A DNA stretch of 64,000 bases from Acetitomaculum ruminis DSM 5522 (GCF_900112085.1 NZ_FOJY01000007.1:120181-184180); one strand, 5' to 3'. Positions 53,394-63,699 are shown, counted from the stretch's first letter. Numbers and translations: made by a program. Notes: generated from the sequence alone by a model not told the origin.

Positions 53394-55462
53394 GACAAGG
53401 CGATTTAATTGGCGGACGATATACCGTAGTCTCAAAAGTAGGCTCAGGTGGGATGTCAGATGTATATAAAGCTAAAGATAATAAATTAAACAGATATGTA
53501 GCTATAAAAGTTTTAAAACCGGAGTTTTCGGAAGATGAAGCTTTTGTTTCAAAATTCAGGGTTGAGGCTCAGTCAGCAGCAGGACTGGCACATCCAAATA
53601 TAGTAAATGTATATGATGTTGGTGATGAAGATGGCATACACTACATAGTTATGGAGTTAGTGGAAGGAATCACCTTAAAAACATATATTGAAAAGAAAGG
53701 CAGACTCAGTCAGAAAGAGGCAATAAGTGTTGCTATTCAAGTAGCAAAGGGAATAGAGTCAGCTCACAACAATCATATTATTCACAGAGATATTAAGCCT
53801 CAAAATATAATTATTTCAAAAGAAGGTAAAGTAAAGGTTACGGATTTCGGAATTGCAAGAGCTGCTTCTACAAATACCATAAATTCCAATGTTATGGGTT
53901 CGGTGCATTATATTTCACCGGAACAGGCAAGAGGAGGATTTGTAGATTCCAAAAGTGATATTTATTCATTAGGTGTAACCCTTTATGAGATGATAACGGG
54001 ACATGTTCCTTTTGATGCAGATACAGCAGTTTCCGTTGCCATAAAACATATTCAGGATGAAATAATTCCACCAAGTGAATATGTGCCGGGACTTCCAATC
54101 AGTGTAGAAAAAATCATATTAAAGTGTACACAAAAAAGTCCGGACAGGCGTTATAAAAATGTAACAGAGCTTATTGCAGATTTAAAACATTCTCTTATAA
54201 ATCCTAATGAGGATTTTGTTAAGATAATACCTGGAGTTTTAAATGACAAAACACTGGTTTTAAGTGATGAAGATTTAGAAAGGATAAAACGCGGTATTCT
54301 TCCGGAGGAAGATGAATATCCACAGGAAGAATATAATGAAGGCTATGAAGAATCCTATGATGAAAATCAGGAAGAATATGATGATAATTATGAAGATGAT
54401 TATGACGAAGACGAGGAACTTTATGCCAAAGAAGATAATGAAAAAGAACTGAATCCTAAGTTGGATAAGGCGATTACAATAGGTGGTATTATAGTTGCCC
54501 TGGTTATAGTAGGTATCGTAATTTACATAATATTGTCTTTTGCAGGTGTTCTTAAATCAACCGCCACCAAAGATAAACCATCTACAAACATTTCCACTCA
54601 GGAAGAATCAGACAAGGTTGAGATGGTTAACATTGTTGGAAAAGATTACGAAGATGCAAAAGATGAATTAAATAAATTAGGACTTGGAATTAAAAAAATT
54701 GCAGAAGAAGAGTCAGATGTTTATCCTGAAGGATATGTTGTTTTCCAGAGTGTATCCAAGGGAGAAAAGATTAAAAAGAATACAACAATTGAAGTTAAGG
54801 TAAGTACCGGAAGCAATAAAACAACAGTTCCAAAGGTAGTTGGAATGGAGCAAAACGCTGCCTTCACAGAAATAGTAAAAGCAGGATTAAACTATACTAC
54901 TTCCCAGGAGTACAGTGATAGTGTTCCGGAAGGTTGCATAATTTCTTGTGCACCGGGTGAAGGAGAAACTGTTGAAAAAGAGTCTAATGTAAACCTTGTT
55001 ATCAGTAAGGGAGAAGCACCTAAAACAACTACCGTACCATCAGTTGTAGGTATGAATCAGGCAGAAGCTCAATCAACACTTTCAAACAGTTTACTTAATC
55101 TTGGCAGTGTTACACAAGAATACAGTGATACTGTTGCAAAAGACCTGGTAATAAGCCAGGATCAGACAGCAGGTGCAACAGTAAATCAATGGACAAATGT
55201 AAACATTGTTATAAGTCTTGGACCTGAAGTTAAAACAACTACGGTACCATCTCTTGCAGGAATGACTCAAGCACAGGCTGAAGTGGCTATTACAGCGGCA
55301 GGGCTTACAGTAGGAACAGTAACAGAAGTTCCAAGTGATTCCATTACAGAAGGATATGTAATTGACCAGTCAATTGCTTCAAATACAACTGTTGAAGAAG
55401 GAACCACCGTAAACTTTACGGTAAGTGCCGGTCAGGAAGATTCAGGAGATGATAATGAGTAG
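53387..55462 (+). CDS. prkC: PASTA-domain serine/threonine kinase (PrkC/Stk)
   Basis: Membrane kinase that senses cell-wall fragments. The 691 residues start with a kinase domain (GSGGMSDVYKAKD, AIKVLKPE, HRDIKPQNII, DFGIARA). An acidic Tyr/Glu/Asp-rich linker follows at about 305-350, one TM helix near 365-386, and four PASTA repeats outside (from about 410, each about 68 residues, with repeated VVGM and E-G-Y/C-I signatures). It overlaps prpC upstream and rsgA downstream. Confidence 0.96.
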   Translation: MLRQGDLIGGRYTVVSKVGSGGMSDVYKAKDNKLNRYVAIKVLKPEFSEDEAFVSKFRVEAQSAAGLAHPNIVNVYDVGDEDGIHYIVMELVEGITLKTYIEKKGRLSQKEAISVAIQVAKGIESAHNNHIIHRDIKPQNIIISKEGKVKVTDFGIARAASTNTINSNVMGSVHYISPEQARGGFVDSKSDIYSLGVTLYEMITGHVPFDADTAVSVAIKHIQDEIIPPSEYVPGLPISVEKIILKCTQKSPDRRYKNVTELIADLKHSLINPNEDFVKIIPGVLNDKTLVLSDEDLERIKRGILPEEDEYPQEEYNEGYEESYDENQEEYDDNYEDDYDEDEELYAKEDNEKELNPKLDKAITIGGIIVALVIVGIVIYIILSFAGVLKSTATKDKPSTNISTQEESDKVEMVNIVGKDYEDAKDELNKLGLGIKKIAEEESDVYPEGYVVFQSVSKGEKIKKNTTIEVKVSTGSNKTTVPKVVGMEQNAAFTEIVKAGLNYTTSQEYSDSVPEGCIISCAPGEGETVEKESNVNLVISKGEAPKTTTVPSVVGMNQAEAQSTLSNSLLNLGSVTQEYSDTVAKDLVISQDQTAGATVNQWTNVNIVISLGPEVKTTTVPSLAGMTQAQAEVAITAAGLTVGTVTEVPSDSITEGYVIDQSIASNTTVEEGTTVNFTVSAGQEDSGDDNE

Positions 55463-56351
55463 CCTTACCATGGGCGGACGCATAATTAAAGCAATTTCCG
55501 GCTTCTACTACGTTTATGTAGCAGGAGCCGGTATTATTACGTGTCGAGCAAAAGGAGTATTTAGAAAAAATAAAATCACTCCTTTGGTTGGAGACCAGGT
55601 AAAAATAGAAATCATTTCCATGGAGGAAAAAGAAGGAAATGTGGTGTCCGTAGAGGAAAGAAAAAACTCACTTATTCGTCCTTCAGTGGCAAATGTTGAT
55701 CTTGCTTTGGTTATATTCGCCATGAAAGAGCCAAATCCCAATTTCAATATACTAAATAAATACCTTGTATCAATGGAAAAACAAGGTGTAGAAAGCATAA
55801 TTTGTTTTAACAAAGAAGATTTATGCACAAAAGAAGAAATTGATTATTTGAAGTCAGAATTTTCCAAAACTCCCTATAAAGTCTTTTTTATAAGTGTAAA
55901 AGATAAGAAGGGGATAGCAGAAGTGAAAAAAGAACTAAAGGGAAAAACTGCTACAGTAGCAGGCCCTTCAGGAGCAGGAAAATCCTCTCTTATAAACGAA
56001 ATTGTTCCTGATGGAAATGAAGAAACCGGAGAAATAAGTGAAAAAATAAAAAGGGGAAAACAGACCACCAGACATACAAGACTTATAGTTGTGGATGAGG
56101 ATACTTTTATAATTGATACACCGGGATTTACTTCCATGAGTATAGATGACATACTATGCCAAGAACTTTGGAATTATTTTCCGGAATTTACAGAATATGA
56201 AAAAGAATGTCGTTTCGTAGGCTGCGCCCATATAAATGAACCCGATTGTGGAATAAAAGAAGCCTTGAAACGAGGCGAAATCAGTAAATTACGATACGAC
56301 AATTACACAGAAATATACCAGGAATTAAAACAGGTCAGGAGGTACCGTTAA
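55455..56351 (+). CDS. rsgA: Ribosome small-subunit-dependent GTPase A
   Basis: Circularly permuted GTPase of about 298 residues that checks late 30S assembly. The motif order is permuted: G4-like FNKEDL comes before G1 GPSGAGKSS near 183 and G3 DTPGF. A C-terminal zinc site has CRFVGCAHINEPDC. ATG 55455 has an AGGAG site and overlaps the kinase stop; further upstream starts are in frame but less likely. Confidence 0.95.
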   Translation: MSSLTMGGRIIKAISGFYYVYVAGAGIITCRAKGVFRKNKITPLVGDQVKIEIISMEEKEGNVVSVEERKNSLIRPSVANVDLALVIFAMKEPNPNFNILNKYLVSMEKQGVESIICFNKEDLCTKEEIDYLKSEFSKTPYKVFFISVKDKKGIAEVKKELKGKTATVAGPSGAGKSSLINEIVPDGNEETGEISEKIKRGKQTTRHTRLIVVDEDTFIIDTPGFTSMSIDDILCQELWNYFPEFTEYEKECRFVGCAHINEPDCGIKEALKRGEISKLRYDNYTEIYQELKQVRRYR

Positions 56352-56352
56352 A

Positions 56353-57003
56353 GTGAATATATTAGCACCATCGATTCTTTCAGCAGATTTTTCAAAACTG
56401 GGAGAGGAAGTTAAGGCTATAGATGAAGCAGGAGCACAGTATGTGCATATAGATGTAATGGATGGACTTTTTGTCCCAAGCATTTCTTATGGAATGCCTG
56501 TTATTAAATCAATAAGAAAATGTACAGACAGATTTTTTGATGCACATCTTATGATAGAGGCACCGGAAAGATATATAAAGGACTTTTACGAAGCAGGATG
56601 TGACCTTATAACAGTGCATCAGGAGGCAACCACACATCTTGACAGGACAATTCACCAGATAAAAGAACTAGGGATAAAGGCAGGAGTAGCCCTTAATCCG
56701 GCAACACCTTTAGAAACCATAAAATATGTTTTACCTATAGTTGATATGGTACTTATTATGTCTGTAAACCCGGGGTTTGGCGGTCAGAAATACATAGATT
56801 ATTCCACAAAAAAAATCAGACAGCTTAAAGAAATGATTGATGATAGAGGACTTTCAACGGATATAGAAGTTGATGGTGGAATAAATACAAACAATGTAAA
56901 AGAAGTTATAAAAGCTGGTGCAAATGTTATTGTTGCAGGCTCTGCTGTATTTAAAGGCGATAACCGGGCTAATGTAAAAGAATTTTTGGAATTAATGAAA
57001 TAA
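56353..57003 (+). CDS. rpe: Ribulose-phosphate 3-epimerase
   Basis: Pentose phosphate pathway TIM-barrel enzyme of 216 residues. Metal and catalytic residues are in PSILSADFSKLG, HIDVMDGLFVPS, DAHLMIEAP, MSVNPGFGGQ and EVDGGIN. It uses a GTG start 1 bp after rsgA, the common rsgA-rpe-thiN arrangement. Confidence 0.97.
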   Translation: MNILAPSILSADFSKLGEEVKAIDEAGAQYVHIDVMDGLFVPSISYGMPVIKSIRKCTDRFFDAHLMIEAPERYIKDFYEAGCDLITVHQEATTHLDRTIHQIKELGIKAGVALNPATPLETIKYVLPIVDMVLIMSVNPGFGGQKYIDYSTKKIRQLKEMIDDRGLSTDIEVDGGINTNNVKEVIKAGANVIVAGSAVFKGDNRANVKEFLELMK

Positions 57004-57014
57004 TTGGTGAAAAT

Positions 57015-57671
57015 ATGAAAAACATACTTATTATATCCGGAGGAAATCTTTCAGAATATTTTGTAAAACAATACATAAAAGATTATGGCTATGATTATAT
57101 TATTGCTGTTGATAAGGGAACAGAGTATTTTTACAATAATAACCTTGTACCTGATTTAATCATAGGGGACTTTGATTCTGCTAACAGAGTTTGTGTGGAG
57201 TTTTACAAAGAAAAATACGGCAACAAAGTCAAGCAGTTTGATGCTGAAAAAGACTATACCGATACAACTATTGCTGTATTTGAAGCTCTACAGATTGTAG
57301 ATGAGGATGGACAGATTGTTATTTTAGGGGGTACCGGCAGTAGATTGGATCATGTAATTGGAAATATACAAATCCTAAAGGCAGCCTATGACAAAAACAT
57401 AAAGTGTTATATTATTGATCCTCATAATCGTATCCACTTGGCAAAAAGTGGTGAAACCATTAAAAAAAGTCAAAGCTATGGAAAATATATTTCCTTTTTT
57501 CCATTGGGAGATAAAGTAACAGGGCTTTGTTTAAAGGGCTTCAAATACAATCTGGAAAATTATATCTTAGAATACGGAAAGTCACTGGGGGTCAGTAATG
57601 AGCTTGAAAGTGAAAATGCCTGTATTTCTTTCCAAGATGGAATATTACTAATGATAGAATCTAAAGACTAA
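57015..57671 (+). CDS. thiN: Thiamine pyrophosphokinase
   Basis: Converts thiamine to thiamine diphosphate. The 218 residues have AVDKGTEYFYNNNLVPDLII, the metal-binding GDFDSANR, DYTDTTIAVFEAL and LGGTGSRLDH near 107-116. It ends the murE-thiN run, closed by a strong terminator hairpin. Confidence 0.95.
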   Translation: MKNILIISGGNLSEYFVKQYIKDYGYDYIIAVDKGTEYFYNNNLVPDLIIGDFDSANRVCVEFYKEKYGNKVKQFDAEKDYTDTTIAVFEALQIVDEDGQIVILGGTGSRLDHVIGNIQILKAAYDKNIKCYIIDPHNRIHLAKSGETIKKSQSYGKYISFFPLGDKVTGLCLKGFKYNLENYILEYGKSLGVSNELESENACISFQDGILLMIESKD

Positions 57672-57700
57672 AAATTTAAAAAAGTAAAAAAAATATAAAA

Positions 57701-57731
57701 AAAGCGATACCTATTTATTAGGTATCGCTTT
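57701..57731. terminator. Terminator after thiN
   Basis: Perfect 13-bp stem AAAGCGATACCTA / TAGGTATCGCTTT (57701-57713 with 57719-57731) and a 5-base loop. The T-tract on the plus strand is broken (ACTATTTATT); a longer one exists on the minus strand. Confidence 0.85.
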
Positions 57732-57789
57732 ACTATTTATTAAAATTATGATATCATTACACATTAGTAGGGTAAAGGATTAATGTATT

Positions 57790-57831
57790 GCAATGCTAAC
57801 AAATCACAATAACAACAAATTAAAGCATTGC
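57790..57831. repeat. Inverted repeat upstream of oppA
   Basis: Perfect 8-bp arms GCAATGCT (57790-57797) and AGCATTGC (57824-57831), 26 bp apart, about 50 bp before oppA. It could be an operator pair or a leader hairpin. No convincing sigma-A promoter was found here. Confidence 0.45.
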
Positions 57832-57882
57832 CGAATTGCATTTTTATCCTATCAAATTTGAAAAAAGACGGAGGAACAACTA

Positions 57883-59559
57883 ATGAAAAAAAGACTTTTG
57901 GCTTTAATGCTGGCAGTCGTAATGACTGTAGGTATGACAGGCTGTGGTGGAGGAAACACAGCTAAAGATACCCAAGGCAGTAGCAAGGAAGCTACCACTA
58001 CAAATACTAAAGGTGGCGGCTCAACTGATCTTAATGTAATGATTGAAACAGGGGTTGAATCATTAGACCCTCAGCAGGCTACAGATGGTACATCATTTGA
58101 AGTTATTGCTGATTTTACAGACGGACTTATGCAGATGGATAAGGATGGAAAACCGATTCCTGCTATAGCAGAAAGTTACGAAGTATCTGAGGATGGACTT
58201 ACATACACATTTAAACTTCGTGATGATGCTAAATGGAGTAATGGAGATGATGTAACAGCTGCTGATTTCGTATATGGATGGCAAAGAGCAGTTGACCCTG
58301 CAGTTGCATCTGAATACGCTTATATGCTTTCAGACATTGGACAGGTAGTAAATGCAGCAGATATTATTGCCGGAAACAAAGATAAATCAGAATTGGGAGT
58401 AACAGCTGTAGATGATAAGACACTTGAGGTAAAACTTAATGTACCAGTTTCTTACTTCCTTTCATTAATGTATTTCCCAACATTCTATCCAATCAATCAG
58501 AAATTCTTTGAAGAATGTGGAGATAAATATGCAACAAGTGCAGATACACTTCTTTCAAATGGAGCATTTATAGTAGACGAATTTGAACCTGCTGCAACAG
58601 CTTTCCATCTTACAAAAAATGAAGATTACTATGGAGCAGCTGATGTATCTCTTACAGGACTTTCATATCAGGTAATTCAGGATTCACAGACAGCTCTTAT
58701 GAGTTATCAAAACGGAGACCTTGATATTACATTAGTAAACGGAGATCAGGTTGACCAGGTATCAGATGATGAAGCATTCCAGTCAATTGGTGCTGGATAT
58801 CTCTGGTATGTATCACCTAACATTTCAGCAGTTAAAGAGCTTCAAAACAAAAATATCAGACTTGCTCTTTCATTGGCTATGAATCGTGAAACAATTACAT
58901 CTGAAGTATTAAAAGACGGTTCTCTTCCTACATACACAGCTATTCCAAGAGAATTCGCTTCAGATTTCTCAAAAGATCAGGAACAGTTTAAAGATTTTTG
59001 CCGTGATGATGCAGAAACTGCTACTGAATTATGGGAAAAAGGACTTAAAGAACTTGGAACAGATACTGTAGAACTTGAAATGATTGTTGATGATGATGAC
59101 GCTCCAAAGAAAGTTGCTACAGTTCTTAAAGAACAGTGGGAAACAGCTCTTAAAGGTTTAACTGTTACAATTACAACAGAGCCTAAGAAACAAAGAGTAA
59201 ACGATATGCAGGAAGGTAATTACGAAATCGGACTTACAAGATGGGGACCTGACTATGACGATCCAATGACATATCTTGGAATGTGGATTACAGATAATTC
59301 AAACAACTATGGATTATGGTCAAACAGCGATTATGACGCAATCATAGCAGAGTGTACAACAGGTGATTTATGTACAGAGCTTGATGCAAGAAGAGATCGT
59401 CTCTATGACGCAGAGAAGATTGTTATGGAAGATGCTGTTATCTTCCCTATCTATACACAGGCAAATGCTGAGATGGTATCACCTAATGTAAAAGGTATTG
59501 AATTCCATCCTGTAGCTCTTAACCGTGTTTACAAAAACACTGTAAAAACAACAGACTAA
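57883..59559 (+). CDS. oppA: Oligopeptide ABC transporter substrate-binding lipoprotein
   Basis: Surface peptide receptor of 558 residues. The signal peptide ends in lipobox GMTGCGG (lipid Cys about residue 22), followed by a Thr/Ser-rich linker. The family-5 binding fold shows SLDPQQATDGTSFEVI, YTFKLRDDAKWSNGDDVTAADF and WGPDYDDPMTYL. An inverted repeat lies upstream. A hairpin separates it from oppB, consistent with more binding protein than permease. Confidence 0.95.
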   Translation: MKKRLLALMLAVVMTVGMTGCGGGNTAKDTQGSSKEATTTNTKGGGSTDLNVMIETGVESLDPQQATDGTSFEVIADFTDGLMQMDKDGKPIPAIAESYEVSEDGLTYTFKLRDDAKWSNGDDVTAADFVYGWQRAVDPAVASEYAYMLSDIGQVVNAADIIAGNKDKSELGVTAVDDKTLEVKLNVPVSYFLSLMYFPTFYPINQKFFEECGDKYATSADTLLSNGAFIVDEFEPAATAFHLTKNEDYYGAADVSLTGLSYQVIQDSQTALMSYQNGDLDITLVNGDQVDQVSDDEAFQSIGAGYLWYVSPNISAVKELQNKNIRLALSLAMNRETITSEVLKDGSLPTYTAIPREFASDFSKDQEQFKDFCRDDAETATELWEKGLKELGTDTVELEMIVDDDDAPKKVATVLKEQWETALKGLTVTITTEPKKQRVNDMQEGNYEIGLTRWGPDYDDPMTYLGMWITDNSNNYGLWSNSDYDAIIAECTTGDLCTELDARRDRLYDAEKIVMEDAVIFPIYTQANAEMVSPNVKGIEFHPVALNRVYKNTVKTTD

Positions 59560-59588
59560 GAAATAAATATATATAAAGGTTTCAGGGG

Positions 59589-59623
59589 GGAAGCCATACT
59601 GCTTTAGTATGGCTTCCGTTTTG
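59589..59623 (+). terminator. Intercistronic hairpin between oppA and oppB
   Basis: Perfect 12-bp stem GGAAGCCATACT / AGTATGGCTTCC (59589-59600 with 59606-59617), GCTTT loop, then GTTTTGTT. The weak tail suggests partial termination or mRNA end protection, raising oppA relative to the genes downstream. Confidence 0.8.
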
Positions 59624-59637
59624 TTAGAGGAAGTAAT

Positions 59638-60573
59638 ATGAAGAAATATATACTGAAAAGAGTATTGACATCTTTTTTTACATTACTGGTTATTGTACTG
59701 GTATTGTTTATTTTGATGCAATTTATGCCTGGTTCACCTTTCAATGACGAAAAACTGACAGATGAACAAAGACAGGCTTTATATGTTAAATATGGTTTGG
59801 ATAAACCCATAGTAATACAGTTTGGAAGATATGTTGTAAATATGTTTCAGGGAGATTTTGGAGTCAGCTATAAGATTTCTAAAAATACACCTATTTCCCA
59901 GCTTATACAGTCAAGACTTCCAATTTCTATAAATATTGGTGGTATGGCAGTAACAATAGGTGCGTTGGCAGGTCTTATATTCGGACTTATAGCCTCTTTG
60001 AACCGGGATACAATATGGGACACCTTGGCAACGATTATATCTGTAATCGGTGTTTCAGTGCCATCATATGTATTTGCCCTGGCATTATCCTTTACTTTTG
60101 GATTCAAATGGCAGATATTTCCAATGTTATATTCTACAGCAGATGAATTAAATTCAAGTATATTGCCATCTGTAGCTTTATCCATGTTTACCATGGCCTC
60201 AATAGCCAGATTTACCAGAACAGAAATGATAGAGGTTTTGGGCTCAGATTATATGCTATTAGCTGAAAGTAAAGGTATTTCAGGAAGTGCTCTTATATTA
60301 AGACATGCTTTAAGAAATGCCCTTATACCTATTATTACGGTTTTGGCACCACTTATCGTAGATTTAATGACTGGTTCACTGGTTGTTGAAAAGATTTTTG
60401 CCATTCCAGGTGTAGGAAGTCTTTTGGTTAATGCAATTCAGTCAAATGATTACAATGTGGTAATTGCATTAAGCTTTATCTATTCTGCATTATATATTGG
60501 AATAATGCTGGTAGTAGATATTCTCTATGGAATTATTGATCCAAGAATCAGACTTGGAAAGGAGGGAGAATAA
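59638..60573 (+). CDS. oppB: Oligopeptide ABC transporter permease OppB
   Basis: Membrane permease of 311 residues with six predicted TM helices. The N-terminal MKKYILKRVLTSFFTLLVIV and FMPGSPF are typical of DppB/OppB. The coupling loop near 205 is LAESKGISGSALILRHALRN, and the end IDPRIRLG is conserved. It follows oppA by 78 bp across the hairpin and precedes oppC directly. Confidence 0.95.
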   Translation: MKKYILKRVLTSFFTLLVIVLVLFILMQFMPGSPFNDEKLTDEQRQALYVKYGLDKPIVIQFGRYVVNMFQGDFGVSYKISKNTPISQLIQSRLPISINIGGMAVTIGALAGLIFGLIASLNRDTIWDTLATIISVIGVSVPSYVFALALSFTFGFKWQIFPMLYSTADELNSSILPSVALSMFTMASIARFTRTEMIEVLGSDYMLLAESKGISGSALILRHALRNALIPIITVLAPLIVDLMTGSLVVEKIFAIPGVGSLLVNAIQSNDYNVVIALSFIYSALYIGIMLVVDILYGIIDPRIRLGKEGE

Positions 60574-61611
60574 ATGACAAACATGGAATATACTCCTGTA
60601 GAATCTGATTTTGTACTTAAAGATAATAATGATGATATTTCAATCGATACTAATTTCGCCTCCCAAAACTTTTGGAAAGAGGTAGTAGTAAGATTTTTCA
60701 ATAAAAAAAGTGCTGTTATGGGAAGTATACTTATAATACTAATTGCTATATTTGCCGTTATCGGGCCTTCAATGAACGAATTTACATTTTCAAATCAGGA
60801 ATTGAGCCAGAAAAATATGGCACCAAGGATTCCGTTTTTGGAAAACTTTGGAATATTTGACGGTGGTGAGGAAATGAGCACCACAACAGGTTCAAAAGTA
60901 ATTAACAGTTATGTTGAGCATGGACTTGATAATCTCTATTACTGGTTTGGCTCAGATATGTATGGACGCGATATCTGGACAAGATGCTGGCAGGGAGCAA
61001 GAGTATCCCTTATAATTGCAGTGGCAGCAGCTCTTATTGATATGATTATCGGTATGAGTTACGGGCTGATATCCGGATACTTTGGCGGAAAAACAGATAT
61101 GGTAATGCAAAGAATACTTGAAGTTTGTAATGGAATTCCAAGACTTGTTATAGTAACCCTCTTATTACTTGTATTAAGACCGGGCATGCTCACCATAATA
61201 TTTGCCCTCATGCTCACAGAATGGGTTGGAATGAGCCGAATAGCCAGAGCAGAAATGCTTAAACTAAAAGAACAGGAATTTGTTCTGGCATCAAGAACCT
61301 TAGGAGCAGGAAGCTTCTTTATCATATTTAAAGAGATACTTCCTAATATTGTAGGACCGATAATTACTCAAGTAATGTTTTCAATACCTACAGCTATATT
61401 TACAGAAGCATTTTTAAGTTTCGTGGGACTTGGTATTCCGGTTCCTGAGTGCTCATTAGGTTCCCTTATTTCTGACGGATATAATTGTTTTACAACACAT
61501 CCTTATCAGATAGTACCACCTATTATCATAATGGCTGTGCTCATGCTTAGCTTTAACCTTGTAGGTGATGGTCTTAGAGAAGCTTTTGACCCTAAGATGA
61601 AAGAAATGTAA
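60574..61611 (+). CDS. oppC: Oligopeptide ABC transporter permease OppC
   Basis: Second permease, 345 residues. It has a cytoplasmic N-terminal arm of about 45 residues, TM1 near 48-66, a long loop, then five TM helices. Family marks are YYWFGSDMYGRDIW, the coupling loop LASRTLGAGSFFIIFKEILPN and the end DGLREAFDPKM. It starts on the base after the oppB stop. Confidence 0.95.
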   Translation: MTNMEYTPVESDFVLKDNNDDISIDTNFASQNFWKEVVVRFFNKKSAVMGSILIILIAIFAVIGPSMNEFTFSNQELSQKNMAPRIPFLENFGIFDGGEEMSTTTGSKVINSYVEHGLDNLYYWFGSDMYGRDIWTRCWQGARVSLIIAVAAALIDMIIGMSYGLISGYFGGKTDMVMQRILEVCNGIPRLVIVTLLLLVLRPGMLTIIFALMLTEWVGMSRIARAEMLKLKEQEFVLASRTLGAGSFFIIFKEILPNIVGPIITQVMFSIPTAIFTEAFLSFVGLGIPVPECSLGSLISDGYNCFTTHPYQIVPPIIIMAVLMLSFNLVGDGLREAFDPKMKEM

Positions 61612-61629
61612 GAGGAGAGATATCAAAAA

Positions 61630-62715
61630 ATGGAAGAAAAAGACTTAATTATGAAAATCCGTGATCTTGATATTTCTTTCAAGACAACAGCGGGTGTCGT
61701 TCATGCTATCAGAGGAATAAATATTGACCTTGAAAGAGGTCAGACCATCAGTGTGGTTGGTGAATCCGGTTCTGGAAAATCAGTAACCATGAGAGCTGCC
61801 ATGGGAATATTGGCAAAAAATGCAACAGTTGAAAGCGGTACTATTGAATTTACATATAAAAATGATAATGGTTCCATGGAAACTGTGGATATACTTAAAA
61901 AAGATAAAAAATGGATAAGAAAAAATATCAATGGAAAGCGTATTGCCATGGTATTTCAGGATCCTATGACATCCTTAGACCCAACCATGAACATCGGTAA
62001 ACAGATAATGGAGGGAATGAGATGGCATTATAATACATCAAAGGAAGAAGCTCATAAAAAAGCCGTTGAATTATTAAAAGAAGTTGGAATAGAAGATGCT
62101 GAAAAAAGAATGAAGCAATATCCTCACCAGCTTTCCGGTGGAATGAGACAGCGTGTTGTAATAGCTATTGCCCTGGCTTGTGACCCTGAACTTCTTATCT
62201 GTGATGAACCTACCACAGCTTTGGATGTTACAATTCAGGCAAAAATAATAGAATTAATTAGAAGAGAGCAGAAAAAAAGAGGTATATCCGTTATTTATAT
62301 TACCCACGATCTTGGAGTTGTTGCAAAAGTGGCTGACTTTGTCAATGTAATGTATGCAGGAAAAATCGTTGAGAAGGGAACCGTAAATGAGGTATTTTAT
62401 GATCCAAAACACCCTTATACCTGGGGACTTTTATCAGCAATGCCTGACCTTAATACAGATGATGACAGATTATATACAATTCCAGGTTCACCGCCGAATC
62501 TTCTTCATGAAGTGCCAGGGGATGCATTTGCACCAAGAAACAAATTTGCATTGGTTATAGATGATAAAAAAGAGCCACCAATGTTTAAAATCAGCGAAAC
62601 CCATTATGCGGCAACCTGGCTTTTAGACGAAAGAGCGCCAAAAGTAGAAATGCCGATTGAGCTTAAAAACAGATTAGAAAGAATGAAAAAGGAGGCTGAG
62701 AGATATGGCAGTTGA
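61630..62715 (+). CDS. oppD: Oligopeptide ABC transporter ATPase OppD
   Basis: ATP-binding subunit of 361 residues. Walker A is [10 protein letters not shown]-loop [11 protein letters not shown], signature [15 protein letters not shown] and Walker [15 protein letters not shown]. The oligopeptide-specific C-terminal extension is recognisable ([14 protein letters not shown]), but the usual three cysteines of the OppD iron-sulfur-like motif are absent. It overlaps oppF by 11 bp. Confidence 0.95.
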   Translation: MEEKDLIMKIRDLDISFKTTAGVVHAIRGINIDLERGQTISVVGESGSGKSVTMRAAMGILAKNATVESGTIEFTYKNDNGSMETVDILKKDKKWIRKNINGKRIAMVFQDPMTSLDPTMNIGKQIMEGMRWHYNTSKEEAHKKAVELLKEVGIEDAEKRMKQYPHQLSGGMRQRVVIAIALACDPELLICDEPTTALDVTIQAKIIELIRREQKKRGISVIYITHDLGVVAKVADFVNVMYAGKIVEKGTVNEVFYDPKHPYTWGLLSAMPDLNTDDDRLYTIPGSPPNLLHEVPGDAFAPRNKFALVIDDKKEPPMFKISETHYAATWLLDERAPKVEMPIELKNRLERMKKEAERYGS

Positions 62716-63640
62716 TTATAATTCAAAGCCTCTTTTAAAGGTAGAAGGATTAAAACAATATTTTCCGATTAGTAGAACATTTACAGTGAAGGCTGTGGAG
62801 GGAGTATCATTTGAAATATATCCGGGAGAAACCTACGGGCTTGTTGGAGAATCAGGCTCCGGAAAATCAACTATAGGAAGAAGTGTAATAAGACTCTATG
62901 ACCCAACAGATGGAAAAATAATATTTGATGGAACAGATATTTCAAAAAAATTAAGTCGTGGAGATACAAAAAAGCTTAGAACACAGATGCAGATGATATT
63001 TCAGGATCCAATGTCATCTTTGAATCCAAGAAAAAAAGTTGAAGATATAATCGGAGAAGGATTAGATATACATAAGAATTACAAAAATCAGGCAGAAAGA
63101 AGCGAAAAAATAAAGGCTATTTTAAAAAAGGTTGGTCTTGCTCCGGAACATGCTTCCCGTTATCCACATCAGTTTTCAGGTGGTCAAAGACAGCGTGTAG
63201 GAATTGCAAGAGCACTTATTATGAATCCTAAGCTTATTATTGCTGATGAATGTATTTCAGCTTTGGATGTTTCAATACAGGCACAGGTAGTTAACCTTAT
63301 GAAAGATATTCAAGAGGAGACCGGTTCAGCTTATCTCTTTATCGCCCATGATCTTTCAATGGTTAAATATATTTCAGACAGAATCGGAGTATTACATTTG
63401 GGACATCTCTTAGAAACCGGAACAACCGATGAGATTTTTCAAAATCCAATACATCCATATACAAAAAGTTTATTATCAGCCATTCCTGAGCCTAATCCAA
63501 TGGTGGAAAAAAACAGAGTTGCAGAATCATATGATTACAAGACTTCAGGAATTAATTACAATCTTGGAGTTGAACATCATGTATCAGGTTCTCATTATGT
63601 AAAATGTACAGATGAAGAATTTGAAAAATGGACAAAATAA
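62705..63640 (+). CDS. oppF: Oligopeptide ABC transporter ATPase OppF
   Basis: Second ATPase subunit, 311 residues. It has QYFPISRTFTVKAVEGVSFE, Walker [23 protein letters not shown], signature FSGGQRQRVGIARAL and Walker B IIADECISALDVS, in which the usual DEP is DEC (a common OppF variant). It closes the opp operon; a hairpin and an IS200-type element follow. Confidence 0.95.
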   Translation: MAVDYNSKPLLKVEGLKQYFPISRTFTVKAVEGVSFEIYPGETYGLVGESGSGKSTIGRSVIRLYDPTDGKIIFDGTDISKKLSRGDTKKLRTQMQMIFQDPMSSLNPRKKVEDIIGEGLDIHKNYKNQAERSEKIKAILKKVGLAPEHASRYPHQFSGGQRQRVGIARALIMNPKLIIADECISALDVSIQAQVVNLMKDIQEETGSAYLFIAHDLSMVKYISDRIGVLHLGHLLETGTTDEIFQNPIHPYTKSLLSAIPEPNPMVEKNRVAESYDYKTSGINYNLGVEHHVSGSHYVKCTDEEFEKWTK

Positions 63641-63660
63641 TAGAATAATAAAAAGAATTT

Positions 63661-63691
63661 TAGCGTAGCAGCTGTAAAGGCCGCTACGCTA
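63661..63691 (+). terminator. Hairpin after oppF
   Basis: Perfect 9-bp stem TAGCGTAGC / GCTACGCTA (63661-63669 with 63683-63691), then TTGTTGG. It is probably the opp terminator, though the T-tract is poor. Confidence 0.6.
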
Positions 63692-63699
63692 TTGTTGGA

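Noticed and set aside
53387..55462. PASTA repeats as a DNA tandem repeat
   Set aside because: The similarity is at protein level only; these are normal PASTA domains.
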